Position numbers and translations under genes: made by a program
The notes under the pieces: model-generated
Seen by the model: the letters and a program-made list of their open reading frames with translations, nothing else
Databases searched by the model: none
What the model was told of the DNA's origin: nothing
From: Bidens hawaiensis
Taxonomy: Eukaryota > Streptophyta > Magnoliopsida > Asterales > Asteraceae
Length of the DNA: 64,000 nt
Direction: 5' to 3'
Assembly: GCA_021521415.1 (NCBI GenBank)
Contig: JAIQDT010003800.1
Coordinates: 1 to 64,000, forward strand
Shown here: positions 11,391 to 22,307 of the stretch, piece by piece
Position numbering within the stretch: the first letter of the stretch is position 1
Layout of the letters: each line of letters starts with the position of its first letter

Positions 11391-12169
11391 CTAGTTTAAT
11401 CCTCCCGTGTTACGGGAGTTTATTCAAGTTTTTGTTTTAATCATTTTGTTATTTTATGATGATTTATTTTATTTTTTAACATAGTTTAGTTTTAATTTAA
11501 TACATATATATTAGTTTGTTATTATATTTTTTAGCGTTTGAATTTTTTTCAATTGAGACGTGTGTGGTTTTTTAGATTTTTAACGAAAAACATAAACGGA
11601 CACAAGCATGTTGATCTTTTTAAATGAACAAACATGAACACAAATATTTGTCTAATGAAAAAGGGGATGTTAATGTAGTTGACAACAGTGGGTAGTATCG
11701 GAAGTTAATCGGCGGTGAAGATGATATAGACCGGCAACAGAGAACATGTAAAGGAGATAAATTAAATTAAGGTTTAATGATTGTGTTTTTACCAATAAAT
11801 GAGATCTTATAACCCATTTGAGGGTTATTAGGGTTTGGTAAGACTCATAACCCGTGTAAATTATTGTGTGATGATTAAGGGTTATTTTACATATAAATGA
11901 GATGTTATAACCCATTTAGGAGTTATCCGGGTTTGGTGAGACCCACGACCCGCAAAAATTATTGTTTGATTATTAAAGAGTTTCATAAAGATATGAGATG
12001 TTATAACTCATTTGAAAATTATCCGGGTTTGGTAAGACTCATAACCGTGAATTTGGGTCAAATGCATGAGAAGTCTCCATTTAGAAATCAAGCAATCTGG
12101 TGGCTCTAGAGAATGTGGGAAACAACCTAAGAGCAACACATAGAATTTCATAGTAGACAATTATATAGA
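11391..12169 (-). mobile_element. non-autonomous Helitron, copy 1 of a pair
   Basis: On the minus strand it starts TCTATATAATTGTCTA after A and ends with hairpin CTCCCGT-AAC-ACGGGAG, GATTAAA and CTAG before T. A homologous copy in the opposite orientation lies at 34403-35200. Both carry internal tandem repeats and no enzyme gene. Confidence 0.8.
11793..12060. repeat. internal tandem repeat of the Helitron, about 97 bp x 3
   Basis: Three imperfect units each contain GAGAT(C/G)TTATAACCCATTT-like text followed by GGGTTTGGTAAGACTCATAA and a TTATTGT stretch. The same repeats occur inverted at about 34530-34830. Confidence 0.75.
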
Positions 12170-12187
12170 TAGTTAGATTTCCTTGTT

Positions 12188-12191
12188 TGAA

Positions 12192-12270
<79 letters not shown>
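12188..12270. repeat. (AAT)n microsatellite
   Basis: About 27 uninterrupted AAT units just outside the 5' terminus of the Helitron (its right end on the plus strand). Likely length-polymorphic. Confidence 0.95.
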
Positions 12271-12272
<2 letters not shown>

Positions 12273-12555
12273 GACGTTTTGATCATGTCAGCATAATAGT
12301 ATATAGTTTAAACTTTAAAGTTGCAAACCATAGTGTCTTGACATTAAAAAGTAAATGACAGGGAGAAAGATAAACACGTATACAAACAATTAACAATTTA
12401 AGCATATTATACATCTTTATTACATAAAAATAAGAAATTCAACATATACATCACTTGATATTGGTACTTATGACACAATATAGATATTGAAATACATTAT
12501 AAGACATAAAACAATTGCAATCAAATAAAACATATGCCCAAAAGTCATAATCAAG

Positions 12556-13220
12556 TCACGGGATGCCGATAATAGGGAGGAAGGGAACATAATAGCTAGA
12601 CGGTGCCAATCCCCACTCTTTAGGCAAAGGCAGATCAAATGTCTTTGACGACCCGATGTTCCTTCCAACCGCATCGTTTTGGGTCCCACATTTCCCATCA
12701 TGGGTTTGTGACAACGGGCAAGATGTGTAAAAGCTCAATGGTTGAGATGTGGTATAGGAGTCAGTATCATGGACCTTCATGATGCTAGTGACCATTGTCT
12801 TTCTTGAAACATAGAGTTGTTTGGGTCCACCTAAGATCTTGGCTTGACAATTGCTTGATGGTAGTTGTGTCTCAAAGGCACCATGGCTATTGGTTGTAGC
12901 CATGGCTAGGTTTTTCACTTGGTTGCACTTGATTGCTATCTTTATGCCTATGAGGAGAACAAAAAGAAGTGGTGAGATGTGTGATTGAGTGACTTGCACA
13001 TTATAAATATTGACATGCACTATAAAAACATTATATAAAATTCCATGCAAAATATACATGCATGTTTAAGAGCATTTTTATATTAAGAAACCGAACCTGC
13101 AAGGTCAGAACCGGTAGGGCAGTCAAGGCATGTAACCACACTTTTCAAGAGATAGCATGTTGAGAACTCGATCGACATCGAAAGAGCCAATGTGAACAAA
13201 GCGAGTCGAGCCATGGTCAT
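12556..13220 (-). CDS. secreted pollen Ole e 1 / extensin-like family protein
   Basis: Two exons, 13097-13220 and 12556-12947, join in frame at a split Gly codon (CAG|GT donor, CATAG acceptor; intron 149 bp) to give 171 residues. The first about 22 residues (MTMARLALFTLALSMSIEFS) form a signal peptide, so the product enters the secretory route. The mature part begins with VVTCLDCPTGSDLAGIKIAI, then KCNQVKNLAMATT, ELPSS-like QLPSSNCQAKILGG and a Pro-rich tail, matching Ole e 1 domain proteins with paired cysteines. Their biochemical role is largely unknown; many are cell-wall associated. A second in-frame ATG six bases downstream could also serve. A TATA box lies about 90 bases upstream. There are no stops, so it is probably expressed. 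Confidence 0.9.
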
Positions 13221-13307
13221 CTTTTGTGACTATAGGTAAACCAAAGCACAAAATAAAATAAGACAAAGCCAAATAGTATGAGATGTAAGTATAGTAAGTA
13301 GAATATG

Positions 13308-13315
13308 TATTTATA
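13308..13315 (-). promoter_or_regulatory. TATA box of the Ole e 1-like gene
   Basis: TATAAATA on the minus strand about 90 bases upstream of the start codon, a typical plant spacing. Confidence 0.65.
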
Positions 13316-14289
13316 ATAAGGAAATGGATATGATCATAATTAATAGAAAAGGGACCCGAGCCAACAAGGGCGGTTGGAATTTATAAATAACTAGTAAGTG
13401 AATTTATGAACTGTGGAACCAACAACTTATTTATGCAAGAAATTAATTTTATTTAATTTAACTTATTAACTGATATAGAACAATGTATCAAGCTGCTTTC
13501 CCTTTTTGGAAATTTCCGGGCTTGTGGATTGTTTGTTAAGAATGTGAAACCGATATGAATTTCAAAGATATTCCGAAGAGCATTCGGGTATGAGGTTAGT
13601 TCTAAATTTTTTACAGGTACGAGTCGTGTATAACATTAGTGTTGTTTGTCTCGAAAACCCAAACATACATACCTGTTAACTATAATCATATCCATAAACA
13701 TTAATTCCAAAATGTATACATCACTTGACTTTATAAATGATCAAGTATATAAGTTTTTAAAATGATAAGTCATTTCAGATGAGGTTAGACTTAAGTTCCA
13801 TCCTGATTTTCATGTCTTTTCTAACGTTATTGTTTGATATTAAATAAGTTGTCATCAATCACTCGTGTTCCTGTCTTCTATCTGATTTGTTTTCCACATT
13901 GAATTCACTCTTTTTAATAGCTAATTAAGCCAAATTCATTAATAGAATGGATAAAAATTATCCATACACACCAAGTCACCAACAAAAATGATCCAGATAA
14001 GGTCCAACTTGTTAGACGAGTTTATCATGTATTATTATTATATTAGTTTATCATTTGTCTATTTAGTTTTTTATGTTAGTTATTATATTATCATCAGTTT
14101 GAACATAAATAGGTCTGTTTTTATTATTTGATAAGTTATTATCATATCAGACAGGCAGAATTTCTTGTAGTGATTACAGTATTATATATATTCAATATAA
14201 AAGAATATAATTTCATAAAATTTATTATCGGAACTTAATTACCTACCAATAAAGTGAAAATCACCGACAAATCTTCGACGAGTTATAAC
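13316..14289. other. non-coding DNA upstream of the Ole e 1-like gene
   Basis: AT-rich, with no recognisable gene. It is likely to hold the rest of the promoter. Confidence 0.5.
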
Positions 14290-14297
14290 TACAAGAG

Positions 14298-14890
14298 TAG
14301 GGGTGTTCAGTATTCGAACGGACTCGAATAACTTGAAATTCGATTCGACTCGTATTCGAATTTGAAGGTTCGAATTCGATTTCCAATCATTCGAATTCGA
14401 TTAAAATTGAATACGAATTGATGCTTTTAAATGCGATTCGAAATTCGAATTCAAACTATACATTTTACTTTTGTTATATATATACATACTTATGAAAAGA
14501 TAAATCACATAAATATTTTGAGTTATATAGATAAAAAATTGAAAGTTAATCTTTTTGGTCAATAATAAATGTAATTGGACAATACCATTTTGAATATTTA
14601 GAATGTGATAAATTTAAATGATTTATTTATTTTATGTGTTTGCACTTTTGTTGTTAAAAAACTCAAATTTGTAGTCGTTTTGAAACTGAAATAGATTTTT
14701 TTAACTAAATTCGAATCGAATCGATCCGAATTCGAACTTTATCCTCGAATCGAATCGAATTTCGAATTAGCTTTTCTGAATTCGAATCGAATCGAATTTG
14801 TCGAATCGAATTCGAATCCAGCTTCAAAATTTCAAAACTCAAATAATTCGATTCGAATATATTCGAAATTCGATTCGTTGAACACCCCTA
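14298..14890. mobile_element. hAT-type MITE with perfect ends
   Basis: Perfect 12 bp inverted ends TAGGGGTGTTCA / TGAACACCCCTA and a perfect 8 bp target duplication TACAAGAG (14290-14297, 14891-14898) identify a hAT-superfamily MITE of 593 bp. The subterminal parts are dense in ATTCGAAT palindromes. No transposase. Confidence 0.92.
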
Positions 14891-15377
14891 TACAAGAGTC
14901 AAGACATAAAAATTGAAATAAAATAATACTTTTAAGTCTCGCCTCTAGTTCATCAATAACTACTATCGGGTAATTACTAAAGGATACTAGCGAATTAAGA
15001 ATTCGTTGCATGACTTTTGGTATAATTTGAAATAAAACAATAAATGTTTCATTAACTTTTGTATAGACACACATGTTTTATCTTTTGTGGGTATATTTGA
15101 CATGGGTCAAGTTATTCTATAAAGGGTAACAATAATAAAAAGTGCAAAAAGCCATAAATAATTGACAAGTGTTAAGTGGGACCAAAAGAAAAAAGGTATA
15201 AAGGTAATTGTACACATTTTCTCTCACATGCAATGCACATGTTAATACTCTCATTATTTTAGTTAGTCTATAACTTTTTCATATGATATTTAAAAAAAAT
15301 CATCATAATAACAAGCATTTTTTTATCTTTAATATGAGTATGATTTTTGTTATATAAAATTTAAAACAAAATTACGT

Positions 15378-15835
15378 CATTGTGTCTTTTCGCACATCAT
15401 TTTGTCTTTTCGCTTATCATGGTATCTTTTTTCGTCATTGTGTCTTTTCACACATCATTGTGTCATTTCGCTTATCATTGTGTCTTTTCGCACACCATTG
15501 TGTCTTTTCGCTTATCATTGTGTCTTTTTTCGTCATTGAGTCTTTTCGCACATCATTGTTTCTTTTCGCACACCATTGTGTCTTTTCGCTTATCATTGTA
15601 TCTTTTTTCGTCACTGTGTCTTTTCGCACAGCATTGTGTCTTTTTTCGTCATTGTGTCTTTTCGCACACCATTGTGTCTTTTCGCCTATCAGTGTGTCTT
15701 TTTTCATCATTGTGTCTTTTCGCACACCATTGTGTCTTTTTCGTCATTGTGTCTTTTCGCACACTATTGTGTCTTTTCGCTTATCATTGTGTCTTTTTTC
15801 GTTTTTGTGTCTTTCAACTCATCATTATGTTTTTT
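15378..15835. repeat. left subterminal minisatellite
   Basis: About two dozen imperfect units on CATTGTGTCTTTTCGC with variable spacers (ACACC, TTAT, or a TTTTCGT short form). Units alternate in length around 16-22 bp. Long open frames here (Cys/Leu/Phe/His-rich) are a by-product of the repeat. Confidence 0.9.
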
Positions 15836-15940
15836 TAAATACTAATAACATCGTTGTGTAATAATAATATGTAAAAATAATGATAAAATAACAACAAATT
15901 ATCTAATACATAAAACACAATGATTAATACATATTATACA

Positions 15941-16095
15941 ATAACTTGAAACGTAAAACACAATGGTGAATACGCATAACACAGTGACCTATAACGTAAG
16001 ACACAATGGTGAATACGTATAACACAATGACCTAAAACGTAAGACAAAATGGTGAATATACATAACACAATGATTTGAAACGTAAAACACAATGG
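15941..16095. repeat. right subterminal minisatellite
   Basis: Roughly four units of about 43 bp containing ACGTAAGACACAATGGTGAA and CATAACACAATGA. Read on the minus strand the core CATTGTGT(C/T)TTACG resembles the left array, so the two arrays are part of one large inverted structure. Confidence 0.85.
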
Positions 16096-16451
16096 AAACA
16101 ACAAATTACAAAATGAACAACAAAAAAAACACAATTAAAAAAACCTATTAATTTTTTTTATTTTTATATAACAATATGATACTCATATTAAAGATAAAAA
16201 AACGTTTATTATTATGGTGATTTTTTTTTTGAAAAAATAATGTCGTATGAAAAACTTATGGACATTTTAAAATGATGGGGGAAATGACATGTGTCTTGCA
16301 TGTGGAGAGAGAAAGTTAACAAAGGTGGGTTATTACCTTCATGTCATTTCCATCAATTTTTATTTATTAAATTAATCTCAGTCATTCAAATCTAAGATCA
16401 CCCTTCTCATTTTTTTTGCCATTTGTATTTTAACTTGACCCTATGTGGCAT

Positions 16452-17545
16452 TAAACAAAATTCAAAACCCAACTTCAACTCTCACCCCACAAAGTAAATG
16501 AAGAATTGGCTAACCGAAATGAAAAATAATGAAAGAGATCAAACATTTAGGAGACGGCAGAAGCAACAGAAGAGCCCAAAATCTAAGCAGACCCTTCATC
16601 TCCAAATCATTTATACAATTCATTATCGTCAACACGTTTTGATCACGGGGAATTTAACGCTTGACGAGTGTCTGAAACCGAAACCCTTGGTGGGTGGTTG
16701 CTAGTGAGAATATGGTGTTTGTACCAGTATGAGTCTAGGAACACACAAATGTGTTCTTCCATCGTTGTCATTTTGATGTTTGAAAGTGTTGTTAATTATG
16801 TGACATCTCATATCTTATTATTTGTAAGTATTGTAATAAAGTCTTGGAAGTTTAATTTGGTCGGAGAAAATGGTTACATTTTGGAACTTCATCATGTTTT
16901 CTATAAGTTGCAAATACAATATAAAAATGAAAGGAAAGAAGGAAGAAAATAGGGTTCCACCGGCAAATGAATGTGTCAAAAAAAACAATCATGTAAACGT
17001 TTACGTTTTTATGGATCAAGTCACCTACTTTTATTATCGATGAAGTTGAATTATCAAAAGTGTATCTAGATAATTTTTTTAACACTATGCCACAATACTA
17101 GAATCTTCGTTTATTTAGCAAGATACACTCGCTAAATCTAGATCAAATAAAAGACCGAACAGATGTAAACGAGAGGAAACAAGAGACACGATGGATGTAA
17201 TTTATCTCGAATAATTGACTCATTGTGAGGGGACACTTAACGGTGTTTTTTCCACTCACCTGGATCTGAATGAACACCAGTTGAATGAAGAAAGAGAAAA
17301 AACAATAGACGTATGAGATTCCGGATAAAAGTCCCACAAAATTGTGAGAGGAAAAAGAAGAAATGAAAGATAAAGGGGGTAAGGTGCGGGTGGTCTAATG
17401 CACTTCTGCATGAACGTATCTTTTTATCAATTATTTTGGTTTTTAGTTTTAGCACTAAACTAAATTAAGTAAGTTTTGTATGGTACAAGTAAAAACGAAA
17501 ACAATCATAATGATGTAACAATGAGAAAATCATGAAAAACAACTA
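16452..17545. other. non-coding DNA
   Basis: Short open frames occur on both strands, but none shows a motif, a compatible splice pattern or a signal peptide. Confidence 0.4.
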
Positions 17546-17554
17546 TTTTTGTAG

Positions 17555-18106
17555 GGGTGCTGCTAAACGTAACCCCCCCCACACCACCATAAATAATTAT
17601 TACCTCTCAACATTATTAATATACATATTAGTCCATACAATATTTTTTTTTCACTTTAAAGTCTTCACTATATATATCAAATTAAAAATTATCAAGTATT
17701 ACTGTTAATTTATTTTTTTAGTATTGATATTGTAAATATTTATAATATCTATTTTTTTAATTTTAATAGTATATATATTTATAATATCCTTATTTTACCA
17801 CTTTATCTTTTACAAAATAAACCCGAAACTCGAAAACCTAAAACCCTAAACCCGAACCCTAAACCCTAAACCAGAACCCGAAACCCTAAGCCCTAAACCC
17901 TAAACCCTAAACCCAAACCCTAAACCCGAAACCCTAAACTCGAAATAATAAAAAAAAACGCAATTTGTAAAAAAAAATATATAAATTCCTTATTTTTGTG
18001 CTAATTTGGTAATTATATAATTTCAAGGGGTAATATGAAAGTTGGTTTTTCTAGGGAGGGAAGGGGGTATGACAAGCAACCATGGGGGGTACGTTTAGCC
18101 TGACCC
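17555..18106. mobile_element. Mutator-like MITE, copy 2
   Basis: Ends GGGTGCTGCTAAACGTA and TACGTTTAGCCTGACCC match those of the element at 391-1192, with a perfect 9 bp flanking duplication TTTTTGTAG (17546-17554, 18107-18115). The interior differs and includes telomere-like repeats. Confidence 0.88.
17829..17942. repeat. degenerate CCCTAAA telomere-like array
   Basis: About sixteen units of CCCTAAA, CCCGAAA or close variants in one orientation. This is the plant telomere repeat sequence, here short, degenerate and enclosed in a MITE, so not a chromosome end. Confidence 0.9.
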
Positions 18107-18115
18107 TTTTTGTAG

Positions 18116-18579
18116 TGTATCTTTGTGTAGGTTATTTTGGAAATTATCACACGTATTGTCATAACATACATAAATTTTATAGTTGAGTGTTCGTCTTTAC
18201 TCGGGTATCATTGATTCATTTCTTTAGTCCAACAATACTTATAAACCATGAGTAACAAGAGAATTAGAAAAATATACCTCGAATCTCATTCGTTTATCAT
18301 TTAATATGGTTAGATGAAAGTCATCTTTATTAGAGAATATATTGTTAGAGTTTATTATTATAGTGTTATTTAGAAGATTGTATTTAATTATGTTTCATTT
18401 TATTTATCTAATTGTACTCCTACATATAGTTGATTAATAATATACTACACCTTACGAGGTTTTCATTATTCAACAATATTTAGGGATACAAACGAAAACT
18501 AAAAGACATGCCCTAATTCACATGTCATATAATATTGGTAGATGAAAAACATTTGTGGCAGAGACTAAGGGGCTCAATT
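18116..18579. other. AT-rich non-coding DNA
   Basis: No gene or element border recognised. Confidence 0.45.
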
Positions 18580-18791
18580 AGAGGCGTACATAAAGATGGG
18601 GTTGGGAACTTAAAACCATTTGAACATGATTACCGGTTTGGTTAACTCCTATAATTTGGATCCAAACCAAACCGTATCTTGAAATCAATTTGTAACCCTA
18701 CACTTGAAATCGGTAAAACCATGCTTTGAACCGACCTGTTCTTCCTTTTTGAAAACCAGTTTGATCCCAAAACCTGCTTTTGCACCTTTAG
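18580..18791. mobile_element. possible eroded hAT-like MITE
   Basis: The left end AGAGGCGTACATAAAG and the right end CTTTTGCACCTTTA are weak inverted repeats resembling the MITE at 10869, and the interior has AACC/GGTT motifs. No convincing target duplication. Confidence 0.4.
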
Positions 18792-18883
18792 GATCAACAT
18801 ATCAAAAGGTATGAAACTAACAATCATAATACCATAAATATTTACTAGTTAGGATAAGATTAAATCACGAGAGGTTTTAATAA

Positions 18884-19507
18884 ATATAAATTTAATTTTG
18901 GAGATATGGGTTTGCTAACATAAGTTTATAAGGATATTTTAGTCTATATAACGCCATTTGGGGTGATATTCGATAAGAGAAATATTTTGTCATAGGTTTA
19001 GTATAGTGTTGTACCCCTAGCAGACCTCTTATATAATTACATAAAATCCTACGCTTTTAAGTTCCTTTGGTTATTATTTTGGTAAATAATGTTTCCATCC
19101 CACTCATTTTGGTCAAAAACTCGGATAGAGGGTCTCGTTCCTCTAATTATCCTTTAATGAAATTCTTCTGTGGGCCTTTTCTAAGTGGGCTATGTCATGA
19201 GACTGTCTTGGTGGGCTTTCATGTTTGAGCCTGGTTGCTTGTTTTATGGGTCCTGACCTTTTTCGTTGCTAGCCGCTAGGTTCTTTAATTATACATTTGT
19301 ACGATTCTGTTTATACTTGTTACTATAAGACCCTTCGTTATGGGCATGTTTGGGGCGGCAAAGGGACCCCAAGGGCCCGAAACACCGACAAGGGGCGCTA
19401 ATGGCGGGGGCGGCAAGAGGGGGGGGGGGGGTTGGCGACTTTGAGGAAAAAGGTGGGGTCCTTTTCACTCTCTGTCTCTCTCTCTCATATACACATATGT
19501 ATATATA
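18884..19507. repeat. first copy of a ~750 bp tandem unit, left part
   Basis: 18884-19036 matches 34250-34402, and 19045-19500 matches the chain 35201-35211, 37901-37915, 39064-39450 in the same order. The unit continues at 34127-34249 beyond the large Helitron. It has no coding frame; its class is unknown. Confidence 0.75.
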
Positions 19508-19869
19508 CTAGCAAAAGTGCTCGCGCGTTGCTGCGGGTTCGCGCAAGTTATCTCCTGGTATTGGTTTGTAGTGTTTGGCATGGTGTGTAACGGATTATCA
19601 GTGTAGCGTGTTCTCGCATGTGCACGCTAAAACATTAACGAATGCATATATATTGGATATATCGTGTTTTATGAAATATTTGTCAATTATGAATTATGAG
19701 AGTGAGAGGCCACACTATATATTAATTCTGTGATACACAAATGAATGAGAACACAGTCAATATTTTCACTGCTTTTCAAATACTCTAATCACTTTGTTCA
19801 GGTTATATTACTAATTTTCTACAATTTCCATTTTTTTAAACCAATTACTATTCATACGCACCAACAATT

Positions 19870-20560
19870 TTTTTTCCATTCGTAACAGTTAACAGTTTGA
19901 CTATTATACCTTTAAGTAAAACTAAAACAAAGAATAAGTGTGATAAACGAGTTGAGCAAGTCTTGGCTTACGAGGGCTCGAGCTCGGCTTGTGGCTCGTT
20001 TCTTAAATTCGAGCTCGAATCATGAGTTGTTTTCTTAGGATCGGGGTCAACTTGTTAACTAATTATTAATTAATTTATATACATTTTTGTAATTGTTTTA
20101 AATATTTAGATAAAACCTTTAACGAGCCTAAACTCGGCTCAAGCTCATTTACAGGTCAAATAAAACCCATGATTAACCACACAAAACACAATATACATTA
20201 TAGTTTGGTGTCAAAAGGTTTATTGGACAAATCTTTTATTTTTTTTTATTGTTAAACTACCTATTTATCATTTGTTGAAGTCATACATCATAATCCAATA
20301 CCACTCATACCTCTTACATCTCTTATGTTCACAACATCTTCAACTCAAGTTTGACTATTATACCCTTTAAGTAAAACTAAAAAAAGGAATATGTGTGAAA
20401 ACGACCAAAGCACATCTTGGCTTACGAGTTACGAGGGCTCGAGCTCGAGCTTGGCTAGTTTCAAGCTTTTTTTCTAAAATTTGAGCTCAACTCGTTAGTT
20501 GTTTTCTCAAGATCGGGCTCGACTTGTTAACTAATTATTAATAATTTATACACTATTGCA
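19870..20560. repeat. internal tandem duplication, ~440 bp apart
   Basis: TTTGACTATTATACC(C)TTTA plus the following text with TACGAGGGCTCGAGCTCG and CTTGTTAACTAATTATTA occurs near 19895-20080 and again near 20350-20545. Confidence 0.7.
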
Positions 20561-20914
20561 AATGAGAACACTAAAATACCAAGGATCAAATTTTACACAA
20601 TCAAACTAAAACAATGTTGTTATTTAAAAGGATAAACCTATGAATGATGATCAAAATATACTAATGACTTTTGAACCTGGTGAAGTGTACAAAATTCAAG
20701 TGTTATGTACAAAATAATTCAGCAATCATCTGATTTGTGAAACATATTACAAGTTAAAGCGCACACATTTGCAAATGGCCAAACTGCTATTGATCCAAGC
20801 TTAGAGTCTGGAACATAACAAAGAAATTTTAACAACAAAATAGCCTAATTATAATATTCAGATCATGATTCAATATACCGACTGTGCCTGCTTCTTCTCA
20901 TCTGCTTCAACATG

Positions 20915-22232
20915 TCAAGCACCTACTAAAATATACTGCATACGACAAAATCGATAAAGTTATAATCAAAATGATATACCCAAATAAACAAACAATATAA
21001 AGTTAAATTTACCTGACAGCTCGTCCCATAATATGTTTCCTTTGCAACCATACTTGGCTTTGAGCATACATACCTCTATCGTCTTTAGGATTGTTGTCCC
21101 CTACAATGACAATTATATAGTCAGAAACTTAGAACCAAATTGTTATAATCAACTCAAGTTATTATTTTTAAAAGTGATCTAGTTGAATTGATTTACCTTT
21201 TGTAATTGAAAGGACATCAACTTCTCCATCTTCATGTTCATGAACCTGCAGAATTATATATCAGTGATGATTACACATTAATAATATCAAACATGAGCAG
21301 TTAGTCCATAGTTCAAATGATGAATGCAACGTTTGTAACCGCATAAGATAGACTGAAGTTATGGTTTTAACAAGATAAACAAAGGTGTTTCGAATATAGT
21401 TTATTTGAGTCTGATTTAGGACTGTAAACGAACTGAACAAACACGAACAAGGGCATGTTCGTGTTCATTCATTTAACTTTATATGAACACAAACAGTTAA
21501 TTCAACAAATATTCTGTTCATGTTCGTTTGTTTAAAAAATGCAATATTCGTTCGTTAAAAATCTAAACACAGTTCATGAATGTAAGGAACATAAATGTAC
21601 ATACATAAACGAACATAAAATTACATAGTTAATGAATTAGACGATTTTGAAATACGAGGCTAGGGTTAATGTGTTAGTGGGTTAACATATTACATACATT
21701 AAATTATTTTAAAATTTTATAAAAATTACATAGTTTATGAGTTAAACTAACGGACATAAAAGAAAGTAAATAAACGAAAGTTCACAAGCGAGCAAACGAA
21801 CAATACATGTGTTCATGTATGCTTTATTAAATATAAATGAACATAAACAAACTTCCCGCCGAACGGTTCACGAATAACTCGCTGAACGTTCGGTTCTTTC
21901 TTTTACAGGTCTAATCCAATATGGGAAAAGGCGGAAGAGAAGATAAACGCCTTCTAAAATAACGTACCTTAATCACTCGATGAACGATTGGAGTATCATG
22001 CCCCTGCATACAAACAACAAGAGAACATATAAACAACGGGAAAGTTAATTCATTTATCAAAAGACTGTGATGGTAGCACGTAGTCCGTTGACAAAGAAAA
22101 GCAGTTGAGAAATTACAGCTAAAAGCTTGGTAATGACAAAAGAGAAAAACATACTAAGAAGCGTTCCTTGACATTGAAGACCACGATTTCACCCGCACGA
22201 ATTGGCTCCTTACTAAAATATAAAAAATCGCC
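20915..22232 (-). pseudogene. SEC11: captured fragment of signal peptidase catalytic subunit SEC11
   Basis: SEC11 is the membrane protease of the ER signal peptidase complex. Splice-bounded pieces appear in gene order on the minus strand: 22173-22232 (GDFLYFSKEPIRAGEIVVFN), 21968-22003 (GHDTPIVHRVIK, with the catalytic His), 21197-21245 (VHEHEDGEVDVLSITK), 21013-21100 (GDNN...IMGRAV, with the catalytic Asp region) and a last piece at 20915-20935 (YILVGA then a stop). Exon borders keep GT/AG, and the 21197 and 21013 exons share phase. The exon with the nucleophile motif SGSMEPGF is absent, as is the GFLPYVGW exon, and the last piece ends early. The upstream side is cut off by the gypsy LTR four score bases away. 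It cannot encode a working peptidase. Orientation equals that of the Helitron. Confidence 0.87.
21418..21909. mobile_element. hAT-like MITE in a SEC11 intron
   Basis: Inverted ends AGGACTGTAAACGAAC and GTTCGGTTC...TTTACAGG, an interior rich in GAACA/TGTTC motifs, and flanks TCTGATTT / TCTAATCC (5 of 8). Lies between two captured SEC11 exons. Confidence 0.55.
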
Positions 22233-22307
22233 CTGCAAGTTACAACATCAAATATACATGTCTGTTGCATAATAACTAAAGTAAACGATAATTTAGACAG
22301 GTACACT

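Larger units (their letters stand above)
15104..16441. mobile_element. palindromic (foldback / Mutator-like) element with minisatellite arms
   Basis: The ends GGGTCAAGTT and AACTTGACCC are inverted, and similarity continues inward for over 200 bp on each side (for instance ATCTTTAATATGAGTAT against ATACTCATATTAAAGAT). The flanks TATTTGACAT and TATGTGGCAT agree at 8 of 10 bases, close to a Mutator-type 9-10 bp duplication. Between the arms are two arrays that are themselves inverted relatives. No transposase. Confidence 0.75.

Noticed and set aside
15380..15861. Long frames rich in Cys/Leu/Phe, and the regular units looking like a CRISPR array
   Set aside because: Units are a degenerate minisatellite with no unique spacers, in a plant nuclear transposon; all frames are open through repetition.
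16498..17455. Several 60-95 codon frames as small genes
   Set aside because: No homology recognised, no signal peptide with a coherent mature part, and no joining splice sites.
17829..17942. True telomere or subtelomere boundary
   Set aside because: Only about 114 bp, degenerate, and enclosed in a MITE with a target duplication.
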